Shown here in pieces: positions 1 to 7,633 of a stretch of 34,944 nucleotides of DNA. The position numbers and the translations under genes were made by a program. How positions within the stretch are numbered: position 1 is the stretch's first letter; each line of letters starts with the position of its first letter. The notes beneath the pieces were generated by a model. It made no database searches, was not told the origin of the DNA, and was given only the letters and a program-made list of their open reading frames with translations. The stretch is from an uncultured Eubacteriales bacterium (GTDB lineage Bacteria > Bacillota > Clostridia > Oscillospirales > Oscillospiraceae): contig CABRZL010000016.1 in the NCBI GenBank assembly GCA_902475435.1, forward strand, positions 1-34,944. Reading direction: 5' to 3'.

Positions 1-419
1 CCGCCCACTAAACATGCATTGTTACTGACTTGCCAACCCCCGTTGGTGTAAAATTTTACGTAGTTTGGCTTACAGGTGAAAATACTGATATCGGGTTTTT
101 CTGACAGAATAAAATCTGCTGCTTTTTGAATCAGGCTTGTGCCGAATCCTTGTTGCTGATAATCCGGATGTGTAACTACTTCGCTTAGGCCATAGGCTAA
201 GTAATCGATGCCTCTATGGGTTATTGCTTTCTTACGGACACCAACATGGCAAATTACTTGCCTATAATCCAATAGGATAAAAGACGTAACATAGGTGTCC
301 GGTGCGGAAGGGAAGATTTCCTCTTTATCATCAGTTGGCCAAGCGGTTCCTTCCAGCCGAAGGATTTCCTGTTGGAGTTCTGTACTGGAGTTTTCTTGTG
401 GATATCGAATTAGTTTCAT
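1..419 (-). CDS. GNAT family N-acetyltransferase, C-terminus cut by window edge
   Basis: The minus frame is open from ATG at 419 to base 1 (about 139 codons, no stop), so the C-terminus lies outside the window. It reads MKLIRYPQENSSTEL at the start. A classic acetyl-CoA binding motif A follows: a beta strand (GLSEVVTHPDY), the pyrophosphate loop QQQGFGTSLI and a helix, then a NYVKFYTNGGW segment typical of the acetyltransferase core end. The general layout resembles AAC(2')-like small-molecule acetyltransferases, but the substrate cannot be told. An AGGAA sequence lies 5 nt before the ATG. An extended -10 promoter is visible upstream at 453-481. It is transcribed away from spo0A. Confidence 0.8.
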   Translation of the reverse strand, partial: MKLIRYPQENSSTELQQEILRLEGTAWPTDDKEEIFPSAPDTYVTSFILLDYRQVICHVGVRKKAITHRGIDYLAYGLSEVVTHPDYQQQGFGTSLIQKAADFILSEKPDISIFTCKPNYVKFYTNGGWQVSNNACLVG

Positions 420-452
420 ATCATTTCCTATACCTATCTTTCGATTTGTTTT

Positions 453-481
453 ATTATAGCATGCAAACAAAAACATTTCAC
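453..481 (-). promoter_or_regulatory. Putative sigma-A promoter of the truncated GNAT gene
   Basis: On the minus strand GTGAAA (481-476) and TATAAT (458-453) are separated by 17 nt, and TGC stands directly before the -10 hexamer (extended -10). The -10 lies 34 nt upstream of the GNAT start codon. Confidence 0.5.
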
Positions 482-617
482 CGCTTTTTAAACTTTTTGA
501 CGTCAGATTTCGTTACATCTGTGTGAAAAACTTCATCAAAATGAAATATATTTTTTGTAATTTATTTTGAATAATAATACATTTTATATAAAATTAACAA
601 AACGATAAATTATATTA

Positions 618-646
618 TTGACAAATAACAAAATGGTAATTATATT
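618..646 (+). promoter_or_regulatory. Distal sigma-A promoter in the spo0A upstream region
   Basis: TTGACA (618-623), 17-nt spacer, TATATT (641-646): eleven of twelve consensus bases. It lies in a very AT-rich stretch (541-660) about 250 bases before spo0A, with no open frame of note between. It would give a long-leader vegetative transcript. The rest of 420-898 holds the 0A boxes and a second promoter. Confidence 0.55.
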
Positions 647-751
647 CAAAATAAGTATCTCTTTGGAGAATAAGGAAATAAAGGAATCCTGTTTCAGGAG
701 GGACATAGGGGGAATCAGCGGGCATAGGAGCGAACTGTAATCTGCGTATTT

Positions 752-758
752 TGTCGAA
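752..758 (+). promoter_or_regulatory. 0A box (Spo0A binding site), direct orientation
   Basis: TGTCGAA at 752-758 is the exact Spo0A consensus heptamer. It lies 141 bases upstream of the spo0A start codon and is paired with an inverted copy at 791-797, which suggests autoregulation. Confidence 0.65.
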
Positions 759-790
759 TGTGGAAGAAAAATAAATGACAAAAAATGGAA

Positions 791-797
791 TTCGACA
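791..797 (-). promoter_or_regulatory. 0A box (Spo0A binding site), inverted orientation
   Basis: TTCGACA at 791-797 is the exact reverse complement of the 0A box. Its centre is 39 bp from that of the box at 752-758. It overlaps the -35 hexamer of the proximal spo0A promoter, so bound Spo0A could repress or activate that promoter. Confidence 0.65.
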
Positions 798-819
798 ATT
801 GCAAAAATTGACTTATTAT
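792..819 (+). promoter_or_regulatory. Proximal spo0A promoter overlapping a 0A box
   Basis: TCGACA (792-797), 16-nt spacer, TATTAT (814-819): five of six matches in each hexamer. The expected start site is near 826, giving a leader of about 70 nt. The -35 is part of the inverted 0A box. A sigma-H promoter might be expected here by analogy with Bacillus, but I could not find a convincing one. Confidence 0.45.
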
Positions 820-898
820 GGTAAATTATTGACGTAAGCTTACAGAAAAGATTCAGGCGCCGGACAAGGTATGCTGGCGCGGGGGAGGATACTTTATT

Positions 899-1678
899 AT
901 GCAAACAATTCTGCGTGTTGTGATTGCAGACAACAATGAGGCATTTGCCGAATCTTTGAAAGAGACGCTGGAAAGCAATGGAGGCTATTCCGTTATGGCG
1001 ATTTCCGGGAATGGGGAGGAAGTTGTAGATCTGGTGCGGAAGCATAATGCTGACATTTTGGTGATGGACCCGATGTTGACACAGCTTGATGGTATTGGTG
1101 TGCTTTCTCAATTGCAAAAGGGTGGAGTGCATCCAGCGGTGTTAGTAGTGGCCAGTTTTTCCAGTGAGTATCTTTTGCAGCGGATGAGTGAATTGGGCGT
1201 GGGGTGTTATATGCTTAAGCCATGCCGCTTGGAGGGGATTGTTCAGAACCTCAATATGCTCAGGCTCAGTACAGGCAGTACGAAAAATATTCCTGGCATG
1301 CAGCGTCAAAATGCAGTGGAAACATTGGTAACGAATGTAATTCACGAAATCGGAGTCCCAGCACATATTAAGGGATATCAGTATCTTCGCTATGCGATTA
1401 TAGTTGCGGTAGAAAATATGGATGTGATTAACTCTATTACAAAAACGCTGTATCCCAAAGTGGCGGAAGCTTTTTCTACCACGCCTTCACGGGTTGAAAG
1501 AGCAATTCGACATGCCATTGAAGTGGCTTGGGATCGAGGCGATTTGGAGACTCTGCAAAAATACTTTGGCTATACCGTTTCGAACACGAAAGGAAAGCCC
1601 ACCAACTCGGAATTCATTGCGCTTATTGCGGATAAGCTGCAATTGCAACTGAAGAACAGCGGCCTTATGCAGATGTAA
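899..1678 (+). CDS. spo0A: Sporulation master regulator Spo0A
   Basis: A 259-aa response regulator that controls entry into sporulation when phosphorylated. The N-terminal receiver domain (about 1-120) has the acidic pocket around D11, the phospho-acceptor D57 in ILVMDPML, and the conserved K107 in MLKP. After a linker, the C-terminal Spo0A DNA-binding domain (about 145-255) carries the characteristic recognition region TTPSRVERAIRHAIEVAW, which reads 0A boxes. The start is supported by GGGGGAGG at 881-888, 10 nt before the ATG. In many Clostridia spoIVB lies directly upstream; here the upstream neighbour is instead a divergent GNAT gene. Two consensus 0A boxes upstream suggest autoregulation. 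It ends at a hairpin shared with the convergent gene downstream. Confidence 0.97.
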   Translation: MQTILRVVIADNNEAFAESLKETLESNGGYSVMAISGNGEEVVDLVRKHNADILVMDPMLTQLDGIGVLSQLQKGGVHPAVLVVASFSSEYLLQRMSELGVGCYMLKPCRLEGIVQNLNMLRLSTGSTKNIPGMQRQNAVETLVTNVIHEIGVPAHIKGYQYLRYAIIVAVENMDVINSITKTLYPKVAEAFSTTPSRVERAIRHAIEVAWDRGDLETLQKYFGYTVSNTKGKPTNSEFIALIADKLQLQLKNSGLMQM

Positions 1679-1689
1679 TATGAAGCAAA

Positions 1690-1731
1690 AAGCACGCTCT
1701 GCCTCTTTCCGGCGGAGCGTGCTGCTTTTAC
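1690..1731. terminator. Bidirectional terminator between spo0A and the DUF6062-like gene
   Basis: Stem AGCACGCTCTGCC (1691-1703) pairs with GGCGGAGCGTGCT (1711-1723) around a 7-nt loop, with one G-U. It is followed by GCTTTTA on + and preceded by AAAA, giving a U-run on the minus transcript. Confidence 0.7.
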
Positions 1732-2444
1732 GGTTCAAAGTCGCCGGATAAAAATGCTATGGCATTTTCTACGGCATGACGCGTCTCATCATTGAGTGGC
1801 TTTCCGGCGTTTTCGTGGTCAAAGCTTCTGCAGAAGGCAGTCGTGTTTTTCCGAAGCATTTCCAAATGTCGCTTTGTGATGGTCAGTATATCTTGAGAAA
1901 ATGCCAGATATTGCGCTTCTGGCAGGTTTTGTTTTCCCTCATCTAAAAGCAGTGCCGCGTGCTCCAGACAAAAGTAGGGCTGCTTCCGAAATTTTTCAGA
2001 GAATGCAGCGTCTTTTTTATAGATGTATATCACATTGGAGATATATTTTTGCTCAAAATCCTGAATTCGGGAACAAATGTAGCAGCTTTTTGCTGTTGAA
2101 AGTATTTCTGCCGCCGGGGAATCGCCGTCATATTTTTTGAATTTTCCCAGCTTTCCCGGTTTTCGATCCACCGGATCTGGAATTGACTCCAGCACGGCTT
2201 GGAGATGACTTTCCAGCATCAGAGCCAGGCTTAAACGGTTTCCCATATGCAGCATTTGATGAAAATGACTGCGGCAAAATCCCAGCCGGTTTGTAACGAT
2301 GCGAATATCGGGTTCCATCATGGCCGCTCCCATGATATAGGTAAGACTCTGTTTCTCTAGTTTTGCCCGGAGCCGGCACAGGGGACAGCCGTCGTATTCG
2401 TCGAATGCTTCATTGATAGGAATGGTATAGAGCTGTTCAGCCAT
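1728..2444 (-). CDS. DUF6062-like protein with duplicated CxxC/CxxH motif
   Basis: A 238-aa soluble protein of unknown function that I take to be DUF6062 (family name from memory). It has two matching metal-ligand sets: C20-x2-C23 with C57-x2-H60, and C121-x2-C124 with C159-x2-H162. The gaps between the pairs are 33 and 34 residues, so the protein looks like an internal duplication of one helical zinc-binding module. There is no signal peptide or membrane segment. GGAGG precedes the ATG by 7 nt. It converges with spo0A and diverges from the acyl-ACP thioesterase. No enzymatic motif is visible; a structural zinc or Fe-S role is only inference. Confidence 0.8.
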   Translation of the reverse strand: MAEQLYTIPINEAFDEYDGCPLCRLRAKLEKQSLTYIMGAAMMEPDIRIVTNRLGFCRSHFHQMLHMGNRLSLALMLESHLQAVLESIPDPVDRKPGKLGKFKKYDGDSPAAEILSTAKSCYICSRIQDFEQKYISNVIYIYKKDAAFSEKFRKQPYFCLEHAALLLDEGKQNLPEAQYLAFSQDILTITKRHLEMLRKNTTAFCRSFDHENAGKPLNDETRHAVENAIAFLSGDFEP

Positions 2445-2461
2445 GATTTCCTCCGCCTTTC

Positions 2462-2490
2462 TTGATAAATCAAAAAAACTTGTGTATAAT
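2462..2490 (+). promoter_or_regulatory. Sigma-A promoter of the acyl-ACP thioesterase gene
   Basis: TTGATA (2462-2467), 17-nt spacer, TATAAT (2485-2490). The predicted start near 2497 leaves about 64 nt of leader before the ATG at 2561. Confidence 0.65.
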
Positions 2491-2560
2491 GGAAAATATT
2501 AAAATCTATTATACGGGATCTTTTACAAAATTACTAGACATAATTGGAGGCAGACGTCCT

Positions 2561-3340
2561 ATGAATGAGTCTTTGGAACGTTCTTTTTTGATTACCTCTA
2601 CAGAAGTAGATGTTTTTGGAAATTGCTGCCCTTCGGCGTTTTTGAGTTTTTTTCAGGATTTGGCCACCGAGCATGCGGGATTGATCGGAGCGGACCGGGA
2701 ATACTTGATGGAGGAATATGGTGCGATCTGGATGTTGGTACGAGTTTGGTATCAAATTCGGCGTCCGCTTAAGATGGATGAAGAATTGACGATCCGGACG
2801 TGGCAGCGTGGAGCCGGTGGATTGATTGTGTACCGCGATTTTGATCTGTTCGTGGGAGACGAATATGTGGGAGAGGCTGTTTCTGCATGGGTTGTGGCCA
2901 ATGCGGAAAGTCGGAAAATGCTTCGGCCGTCTTCCGTTGAGAACATTGCTACGGCTCCGGTGCCGGACAACGTGAAGGAAAAGCAGCTTAAGCTGATTCA
3001 TACGCCGAAAAACCGAAAGAAGATTTATACAAAAACCGTTCGGTATTCTGACTTGGATATCAATGGACATATGAACAATACGAAATATGCCGATGTGTTG
3101 GTTGACGCATTGTCCGTGGACGAATTAAAAGATCGCTTTATTTCGGAAATGCAGCTCAACTACTCTATGGAATGTTATGCCGGGGAATCCATGGCGATAT
3201 CCCGGGAAATGGAAGATAGAACCTGCTATATTGACGGATGCAGTGAGGATGGAACACGTAGATTTGAGGCAGTTCTACAATTTCGGCCGGATTATTTCAG
3301 TGGTCTTGACGCAGAGGCTGATATTGAGTACAATAAATAA
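2561..3340 (+). CDS. Acyl-ACP thioesterase
   Basis: A 259-aa enzyme of the acyl-ACP thioesterase family (FatA/FatB-like), which releases fatty acids from acyl carrier protein. It has two hotdog halves. The first begins LITSTEVDVFGNCCPSAFLSFFQD and continues through WMLVRVWYQIRRPLK. The second carries YSDLDINGHMNNTKYAD, the Asn-His-containing motif expected for this family. The start at 2561 is chosen because TTGGAGG (2544-2550) lies 10 nt upstream; a possible in-frame start at 2462 would add 33 residues that overlap the promoter. guaB follows after 44 nt with no clear terminator, so the two may be co-transcribed. Confidence 0.9.
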   Translation: MNESLERSFLITSTEVDVFGNCCPSAFLSFFQDLATEHAGLIGADREYLMEEYGAIWMLVRVWYQIRRPLKMDEELTIRTWQRGAGGLIVYRDFDLFVGDEYVGEAVSAWVVANAESRKMLRPSSVENIATAPVPDNVKEKQLKLIHTPKNRKKIYTKTVRYSDLDINGHMNNTKYADVLVDALSVDELKDRFISEMQLNYSMECYAGESMAISREMEDRTCYIDGCSEDGTRRFEAVLQFRPDYFSGLDAEADIEYNK

Positions 3341-3384
3341 AATCATTTGGAACGATACGGAATATATAAAAAGGAGAGGTTTGC

Positions 3385-4860
3385 ATGATGGTAAATGATA
3401 ATCCGGCGCAGAAGTTCTGCAAAGAGGGACTCACCTTTGACGATGTGCTGCTGATCCCCGCGGCCAGTGAGGTTGTGCCGCGTCAGATTTCGCTTGGAAC
3501 ACAGCTGACACAGAAAATTCATCTGAACATACCGCTCTTGTCCTCTGCCATGGACACAGTTACAGAGTATAAGATGGCCATAGCAATGGCTCGAGAGGGC
3601 GGCATTGGCATCATTCATAAGAATATGACCATTGAGGAGCAGATCGAGCAAGTCGATATGGTCAAACGGTCTGAAAACGGTGTCATTACAGATCCGTTTT
3701 TCCTGGCACCGGACAACACGCTTCAGGATGCAGACAATCTGATGAGTAAATTCCGCATTTCGGGCGTTCCCATCTGTGTAGAAGATCGCAAGCTGGTTGG
3801 CATTATTACCAACCGTGATATGAAATTTGAGACAGATTTCTCCAGGCCTATTTCAGAAGTGATGACCCATGAGCATTTGGTGACCGCCAGGGAGGGAATT
3901 ACCCTGGAGGAAGCGAAGCAGATTCTTCGGAAACACAAGATCGAAAAACTGCCTATTGTAGATGAGCAGTTCCGGCTCAAAGGTTTGATCACGATTAAAG
4001 ATATTGAAAAAGCGGATAAATATCCGAATTCTGCCCGGGATGAATCAGGACGGCTGCTTTGCGGGGCAGCCATCGGTGTTACCGCAGATGTTGTGGAACG
4101 GGCCGAGGGACTTCTCTCTGCGGGGGCCGATGTGCTGGCTTTGGACAGCGCTCATGGCCACTCTAAAAATATTATTGAGTGTGTAAAGAAAATAAAAAAA
4201 CAGTTTCCGGATGCCCAATTGATTGCAGGTAATGTGGCGACTGCGGGCGGTACGGAGGCATTGATTGAGGCTGGGGCCGACTGTGTGAAAGTTGGTATTG
4301 GGCCTGGATCTATTTGTACCACCCGTGTGGTAGCAGGCATTGGCGTGCCGCAGATTACAGCGATCTATGATTCAGCTTGCGCGGCAAAAAAATATGGTGT
4401 TCCGATTATCGCTGACGGCGGCATTAAGTATTCCGGCGATATTGTCAAGGCACTGGCGGCCGGCGCGAGTACCGTTATGATGGGGTCCATGCTGGCGGGT
4501 TGTGAAGAGAGCCCGGGAGAAACTGAAATCTATCAGGGCCGGCAGTTTAAGGTTTACCGTGGCATGGGATCTCTGGCGGCTATGGCAAAAGGGTCGAAGG
4601 ACCGTTATTTCCAGGAGGGAAATTCCAAACTGGTGCCGGAAGGCGTGGAAGGCCGTGTGCCTTATAAAGGCAGTCTCTCGGATACGGTATATCAGCTTTT
4701 GGGTGGAATTCGTTCAGGAATGGGCTATTGTGGCTGCCCCACCATCGGAGATCTGCAGGCAAGGGGCCAGTTTGTGCGGATCACAAATGCAGGGCTTGTG
4801 GAAAGCCATCCGCATGACATTACCATTACCAAGGAAGCTCCAAATTATTCAAGAGGTTAA
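3385..4860 (+). CDS. guaB: IMP dehydrogenase
   Basis: A 491-aa cytosolic enzyme that oxidises IMP to XMP with NAD+, the committed step to GMP. The (beta/alpha)8 barrel starts at FCKEGLTFDDVLL. Two CBS domains are inserted at about residues 100-213. The catalytic cysteine is C311 in GIGPGSICTTR. The substrate loop IADGGIKYSGD, the phosphate-binding MMGSMLAG and the flap region YRGMGSLAAM are all present. Length is normal for the family. AAGGAGAGG precedes the ATG; a second ATG three bases downstream is an alternative start. No purine riboswitch is visible in the 44-nt gap upstream. A hairpin terminator follows. Confidence 0.97.
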   Translation: MMVNDNPAQKFCKEGLTFDDVLLIPAASEVVPRQISLGTQLTQKIHLNIPLLSSAMDTVTEYKMAIAMAREGGIGIIHKNMTIEEQIEQVDMVKRSENGVITDPFFLAPDNTLQDADNLMSKFRISGVPICVEDRKLVGIITNRDMKFETDFSRPISEVMTHEHLVTAREGITLEEAKQILRKHKIEKLPIVDEQFRLKGLITIKDIEKADKYPNSARDESGRLLCGAAIGVTADVVERAEGLLSAGADVLALDSAHGHSKNIIECVKKIKKQFPDAQLIAGNVATAGGTEALIEAGADCVKVGIGPGSICTTRVVAGIGVPQITAIYDSACAAKKYGVPIIADGGIKYSGDIVKALAAGASTVMMGSMLAGCEESPGETEIYQGRQFKVYRGMGSLAAMAKGSKDRYFQEGNSKLVPEGVEGRVPYKGSLSDTVYQLLGGIRSGMGYCGCPTIGDLQARGQFVRITNAGLVESHPHDITITKEAPNYSRG

Positions 4861-4874
4861 GGAAACATTGAGTT

Positions 4875-4908
4875 GCCCCAAAGGAGATTCCTCTGGGGCA
4901 GCTTTTTA
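4875..4908 (+). terminator. Rho-independent terminator after guaB
   Basis: Stem GCCCCAAAGGA (4875-4885) pairs with TCCTCTGGGGC (4889-4899) with one mismatch, followed by AGCTTTTT. Confidence 0.75.
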
Positions 4909-4923
4909 CTAAGGGAAGAAATT

Positions 4924-6804
4924 ATGGTAGATATTTATGTTAAAGATTTGGTGAAGTCTTTTGAAGTTGGAAAAAATCTATTGGATGGGTTGAGTTTTGA
5001 GATTCAGCAAGGAGAGCGGGTAGGACTGTTAGGCAAAAACGGAGCTGGAAAAACCACGGTATTTCGTATACTTACCGGAGAAATAGACTATGATGAGGGA
5101 ACGGTGGAGATCGGTGCTGGGAAAAAGATTGGACTGATTTCGCAAATTCCCCGTTATCCGGCAGACTATACTGTGGAGCGGGTGCTTCGCTGCGCGTTTG
5201 TGGAATTGGATGCGATCCGAAGAAAAATGGATCAGCTTGAAAAACAAATGGCCGAAAATCCTACGGAACAGGTTTTAAAAGAATATGACAATTGTTCCAC
5301 TCGGTATCAGGTGGGCGGCGGCTATGATATAGATGTCAACGTAGATAAAATCTGCAATGGACTTGGGATCCCTAAGGAAATGAGGATGCAGCTGTTTGCC
5401 ATGCTTTCCGGTGGGGAGAGAACCCGGGTGAATCTGGCGCGACTACTGCTGGAGGAGACGGAAATTCTGCTTTTGGACGAACCGACCAACCATTTAGATA
5501 TGAAAAGCGTGGAGTGGCTGGAGGAGTATCTTCTGAAGTTTAAGGGAACCGTTTTGACCATTTCCCATGACCGGTACTTTCTGGATCAGGTGGTGAACCG
5601 CATTATAGAGCTGCGGGGTGGAAAAGCGGAATATTACAGTGGCAATTACTCTTTCTATGTGGAGGAAAAGGAGGCTCGTTATCAGCTTCAGCTTAAACAG
5701 TATGAACAAGAGCAGGCAAAGATACAACAGCTGACCTATACCATGGAACGAATGAAAGGCTGGGGTATCAATAATCGAACGCTGTACCGTCGGGCCATGA
5801 GTATACAGAGCCGTATTGACCGCATTCAAAAGACAGAACGTCCAACGAAAGAAAAGATGATGCATGCCAGTTTCGGGCAAAGGGAATTCCACGGAGATGA
5901 GGTCATGGTGCTGAAAGATTTATCCATGGGATATGGAAACCGAACGCTGTTTTCAAACGTCAATCTGCTGGTTCAGGGGGGCGAACATATCGCACTTTTG
6001 GGGGATAACGGTACAGGAAAATCCACGTTTTTAAAGCTTCTTATGAAAGAGGAATTGCCTACAGGTGGAAAAATCAAATTTGGTCCATCCGTCAAGATGG
6101 CATATCTTCCCCAGATTATTCACTTTGACCACCCTGAGCGCAGTGTGCTGGACACAATGATTTATGAGAAGAATTATACCACGCAGACCGCAAGAAACCG
6201 GCTGGGGGCATTTCTGTTTTCCGGAGAAGATGTCTTTAAGCCCGTAGCGGCACTGTCGGGTGGGGAGCAGAGCCGCCTGCGGCTGTGCATGCTGATGGAT
6301 GAAGAAATCAACCTTTTAATTCTGGACGAGCCGACCAACCATTTGGATATTGCGTCTCGGGAGTGGATTGAGAACGCAGTGGCTGAATTTTCCGGAACGC
6401 TGTTGTTTGTTTCCCATGACCGGTACTTTATTGACCAGTTTGCAGATCGAATCTGGGAACTGGAAAACGGCGTCATCTCCGATTTTAAGGGAACCTACCG
6501 TCAGTTTCGTGCAATGAAACAAAAACAGGCGGAGTGTCAGGTGCAGGAAAAGAAGGAGAAAAAACAGCGGCCGGCACAGACCATTCAGAAAAACGGAAAA
6601 AATTTGGAGAGACAGATTGCCAAACTGGAAAAGGAAATTGAAAAGCAGGAGGCGCAGATCTCCGAATATGATGAAAAAATTCAGGCTGCGGCAACAGACT
6701 ATCTGGAGCTGGCCAAGCTGATGAACGAGAAAGAAGAAGCACAGGCAGAATTGGATACACTGTATGCCGAATGGGAAGAGCGGTCTGCTATGCTGGAGGA
6801 ATAA
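4924..6804 (+). CDS. ABC-F family ATPase
   Basis: A 626-aa protein with two ATP-binding cassettes and no membrane segment, as in the ABC-F translation factors and ribosome-protection proteins. Cassette one has Walker A GKNGAGKT (37-44), signature LSGGERTRVNLARLLL and Walker B ILLLDEPTNHLD. The second cassette has GDNGTGKST, LSGGEQSRLRL and LILDEPTNHLD. Between them is the interdomain helical linker (YQLQLKQYEQEQAKIQQL to KTERPTKEKM). The C-terminus is a charged coiled coil of about 100 residues (LERQIAKLEKEIEKQEAQ), as in YdiF/Uup-like members. The start at 4924 is preferred over an in-frame ATG at 4873 that lies inside the guaB terminator. The subfamily, and whether it gives antibiotic resistance, cannot be told. 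Confidence 0.92.
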   Translation: MVDIYVKDLVKSFEVGKNLLDGLSFEIQQGERVGLLGKNGAGKTTVFRILTGEIDYDEGTVEIGAGKKIGLISQIPRYPADYTVERVLRCAFVELDAIRRKMDQLEKQMAENPTEQVLKEYDNCSTRYQVGGGYDIDVNVDKICNGLGIPKEMRMQLFAMLSGGERTRVNLARLLLEETEILLLDEPTNHLDMKSVEWLEEYLLKFKGTVLTISHDRYFLDQVVNRIIELRGGKAEYYSGNYSFYVEEKEARYQLQLKQYEQEQAKIQQLTYTMERMKGWGINNRTLYRRAMSIQSRIDRIQKTERPTKEKMMHASFGQREFHGDEVMVLKDLSMGYGNRTLFSNVNLLVQGGEHIALLGDNGTGKSTFLKLLMKEELPTGGKIKFGPSVKMAYLPQIIHFDHPERSVLDTMIYEKNYTTQTARNRLGAFLFSGEDVFKPVAALSGGEQSRLRLCMLMDEEINLLILDEPTNHLDIASREWIENAVAEFSGTLLFVSHDRYFIDQFADRIWELENGVISDFKGTYRQFRAMKQKQAECQVQEKKEKKQRPAQTIQKNGKNLERQIAKLEKEIEKQEAQISEYDEKIQAAATDYLELAKLMNEKEEAQAELDTLYAEWEERSAMLEE

Positions 6805-6805
6805 T

Positions 6806-7558
6806 ATGAGAAAACTTTGGATTCCAGCGGGCATTTTTTTGCTGGTGGGTGTCGTAATGCTATGCTTGCCAACACACATGCAAATGACAGGTGTCGTATT
6901 GGTTTTGCTGGGGCTGGCGATTGGACTGAATGCTATGTTCACCGGCCGGGGCGGAAATGGACTTCGTATGTGTATGTGGATTCTTACGATGTTGACATCC
7001 GTGGGAGTGATTGCGTTGATGAGCTGCATGAATCTTATTACATGCAGCGGTCGTACTGACTGGGAGCGGGCGGAGGATTCAGAATATGCCGTCGTACTGG
7101 GTGCGGCAGTACAGGAGAATGGCGAGCCTTCCAGAATTATGCGATCCCGGTTGCAAGCGGCGCTGGAGTTTATGGAAAAAAATGAAACGGCTGTGGTCAT
7201 TCTATCTGGAGGACAAGGGGGCAATGAGCCAAAGTCCGAGGCGCAATGCATGTATGAAACAATGTTGGAAATGGGCGCAGATGAAAGCCGTCTCCTGCTG
7301 GAATCAGAGAGCCACACGACCCGGGAAAATCTGAAAAACAGTCTGGAAATCATTGAGAGCCGGGGAGGGACAGAACAACCGGTTGCAATTATCACCAGTG
7401 AATTTCACCAACGCCGGGCTGAATACATAGGGAACTACCTTGGTATGGAGACCTGTCCTGTATCCGGCCATACGGATCAGTGGTTTTATCGAGTAAATTA
7501 TACGCTGCGGGAGGTCTTTGCATTTGTGAAAGCGGCTTTTGAGCGTGGTACGGATTGA
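6806..7558 (+). CDS. YdcF-like (DUF218) membrane protein
   Basis: A 250-aa protein. The first 80 residues form two or three hydrophobic helices (IPAGIFLLVGVVMLCLP; MTGVVLVLLGLAIGLNAMF; ILTMLTSVGVIALMS). The rest is a DUF218/YdcF domain with YAVVLGAAV, MRSRLQAALEFM, VVILSGGQGGNEPKSEA, the ESESHTTREN motif and AIITSEFHQRRAEYI. DUF218 proteins are linked to cell-envelope or vancomycin-sensitivity functions (SanA/ElyC relatives), but the reaction is unknown. GGAGGA (6795-6800) is placed before the ATG, which follows the ABC-F stop by one base, so the two genes are translationally linked. The promoter of the next gene overlaps its stop codon. Confidence 0.85.
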   Translation: MRKLWIPAGIFLLVGVVMLCLPTHMQMTGVVLVLLGLAIGLNAMFTGRGGNGLRMCMWILTMLTSVGVIALMSCMNLITCSGRTDWERAEDSEYAVVLGAAVQENGEPSRIMRSRLQAALEFMEKNETAVVILSGGQGGNEPKSEAQCMYETMLEMGADESRLLLESESHTTRENLKNSLEIIESRGGTEQPVAIITSEFHQRRAEYIGNYLGMETCPVSGHTDQWFYRVNYTLREVFAFVKAAFERGTD

Positions 7559-7583
7559 CTTTCCCATACGCGGGCAGTATAAT
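7555..7583 (+). promoter_or_regulatory. Sigma-A promoter of the mrp gene
   Basis: TTGACT (7555-7560), 17-nt spacer, TATAAT (7578-7583). The -35 overlaps the TGA stop of the YdcF-like gene. Confidence 0.7.
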
Positions 7584-7633
7584 GCAGAAGAAAGATTTCA
7601 ACGTAAAATTTAAGGGAAAGGATCAATGAACTT

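Noticed and set aside
775..837. 20-codon frame (MTKNGIRQLQKLTYYG...) before spo0A
   Set aside because: No convincing ribosome-binding site, and it covers the proximal promoter and a 0A box, so it is more likely regulatory DNA.
584..1132. 182-aa open frame on the minus strand across the spo0A start
   Set aside because: It is antisense to spo0A and its promoter region, with no recognisable domain; explained by codon mirror effects and AT-rich sequence.
2534..3070. 178-aa minus-strand frame
   Set aside because: It is antisense to the acyl-ACP thioesterase, which has strong family motifs.
3341..3384. Possible purine riboswitch before guaB
   Set aside because: The gap is only 44 nt with no aptamer-like structure.
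6316..7395. 359-aa open frame on the minus strand
   Set aside because: It lies antisense to the ABC-F and YdcF-like genes, has low-complexity Phe/Leu/Ser-rich composition typical of a reverse-strand shadow, and no ribosome-binding site.
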